Source: Alphaproteobacteria bacterium UBA3307 (GTDB lineage Bacteria; Pseudomonadota; Alphaproteobacteria; RF32; CAG-239). Taken from it: a stretch of 12,918 bases of DNA. Under the pieces are notes generated by a model that did not search any database, was not told the DNA's origin, and saw only the letters and a program-made list of their open reading frames with translations. Positions 12,250-12,918 of this stretch are shown piece by piece. The stretch lies in NCBI GenBank assembly GCA_002361365.1, contig DEST01000060.1:1-12918 (forward strand), read 5' to 3'. Each line of letters begins with the position of its first letter. The stretch's first letter is position 1. The position numbers and the translations under genes are program-made.

Positions 12250-12918
12250 ATGGAAAATTTAGAAGATTTAAAAAGCGAAATATTGAATAAAATCAATAAT
12301 TCCTCCGTATTAAAAGAATTAGATGATGTCAGGGTTGCCGTTTTGGGTAAAAAAGGCAAACTGACCGAAATGATGAAAGGTTTGGGCGCTCTGCCTTTAG
12401 AAGAAAAAATCTCACTCGGCAAAGGTTTAAACATTGTAAAATCAAAAATTGAAGAAGCAATTGAAGCGCAAAAAAAGTTTTTGGAAGAAAAAGCCTTAAA
12501 TGAAAAGCTCAAAAACGAAACGCTTGATGTTACGCTACCGATACGTCCGGAAACACAGGGACGCATTCATCCGGTTTCGAAGATATATGAAGAAGTGGCG
12601 GCAATATTCGGACAAATGGGTTTTGAAGTTGCCGAAGGTCCGGATATTGAAGATCAGTTTCATAACTTTAATGCGCTCAATATGCCGGTAAATCACCCTG
12701 CCCGCCAAATGCAGGATACCTTTTATCTGAACAGCAACCCGGCAAAATCTTTTGATATGGAAACGGCATACGTTATCCGTACTCATACTTCAGGCGTACA
12801 AATCCGCACGATGGAAAAACAGCAACCGCCCATCCGGATTATTGCCATGGGACGTACTTATCGTTCCGATTATGACGCCACGCATACACCGATGTTTCAT
12901 CAGGTTGAAGGCTTGGTA
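12250..12918 (+). CDS. pheS: Phenylalanine-tRNA ligase alpha subunit, 5' part (cut by window end)
   Basis: The first 223 codons are present and the gene runs off the right edge; family length is about 330-360. Residues 1-85 form the coiled-coil arm that contacts tRNA (MENLEDLKSEIL, VAVLGKKGKLTEMMKGLG). The class II catalytic core begins with motif 1 (HPVSKIYEEVAAIFGQMGFEV, split here as HPVSKIYEE and GFEVAEGPDIE). RTHTSGVQIRTM and MGRTYRSDYDATHTPMFHQ around motif 2 bind Phe and ATP. It works as an alpha2-beta2 enzyme with PheT, whose gene normally follows. The ATG at 12250 is chosen as the standard family start; an in-frame ATG at 12220 lies in the terminator T-run. The ribosome site (AAGG, 11 bases away) is weak. 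Confidence 0.96.
   Translation, partial: MENLEDLKSEILNKINNSSVLKELDDVRVAVLGKKGKLTEMMKGLGALPLEEKISLGKGLNIVKSKIEEAIEAQKKFLEEKALNEKLKNETLDVTLPIRPETQGRIHPVSKIYEEVAAIFGQMGFEVAEGPDIEDQFHNFNALNMPVNHPARQMQDTFYLNSNPAKSFDMETAYVIRTHTSGVQIRTMEKQQPPIRIIAMGRTYRSDYDATHTPMFHQVEGLV

Noticed and set aside
1..12918. CRISPR arrays, tRNA or rRNA genes, replication origins
   Set aside because: I saw no regularly spaced repeats, cloverleaf-like segments or rRNA motifs on either strand.

Overview
The window looks like chromosomal DNA of an AT-rich Gram-negative bacterium, most likely an alphaproteobacterium. The gene order rpmI-rplT-pheS, the character of the L20 protein, an inner-membrane RND pump and a lipoprotein signal all fit this. 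Most intergenic regions carry sigma70-like boxes (TTGaca, 17 bp, TAtaaT), and most genes have clear Shine-Dalgarno sequences.

Left part (1-3600). A strong promoter at 212-240 fires leftward into a structured leader and two overlapping 23-codon reading frames at the window edge. A DUF5131 (phage Gp37/Gp68-type) three-cysteine protein follows on the minus strand. It is divergent from a SnoaL-like lipoprotein, and the two -35 boxes lie almost back to back. Downstream of the lipoprotein is an N-terminal remnant of a flavodoxin-fold NAD(P)H oxidoreductase, then an orphan MerR-type promoter (20-bp dyad in a 19-bp spacer), a small cupin and a HAD-family phosphatase.

Middle (3685-8050). A two-gene minus-strand operon encodes a periplasmic adaptor and an AcrB-type RND transporter. 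It has its own promoter and a terminator. No outer-membrane channel gene is present.

Accessory block (8062-10562). A 137-residue zinc-ribbon plus helix-turn-helix protein, resembling the N-terminal part of IS1-like transposases, is bracketed by imperfect terminal inverted repeats in an element of about 507 bp. Next to it, divergently transcribed, is an unrecognised 595-residue protein with four membrane segments and a large extracytoplasmic domain. Its codon use differs from its neighbours, it lacks a convincing Shine-Dalgarno sequence, and its 5' leader can fold as an H-type pseudoknot. A strong terminator closes the gene. This block is the most likely site of something undescribed.

Right part (10606-12918). 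A membrane-anchored ankyrin-repeat protein on the minus strand is divergent from the housekeeping operon rpmI-rplT-pheS. That operon has a promoter, a leader hairpin that may serve L20 autoregulation, a terminator-like hairpin before pheS, and pheS itself running off the window.
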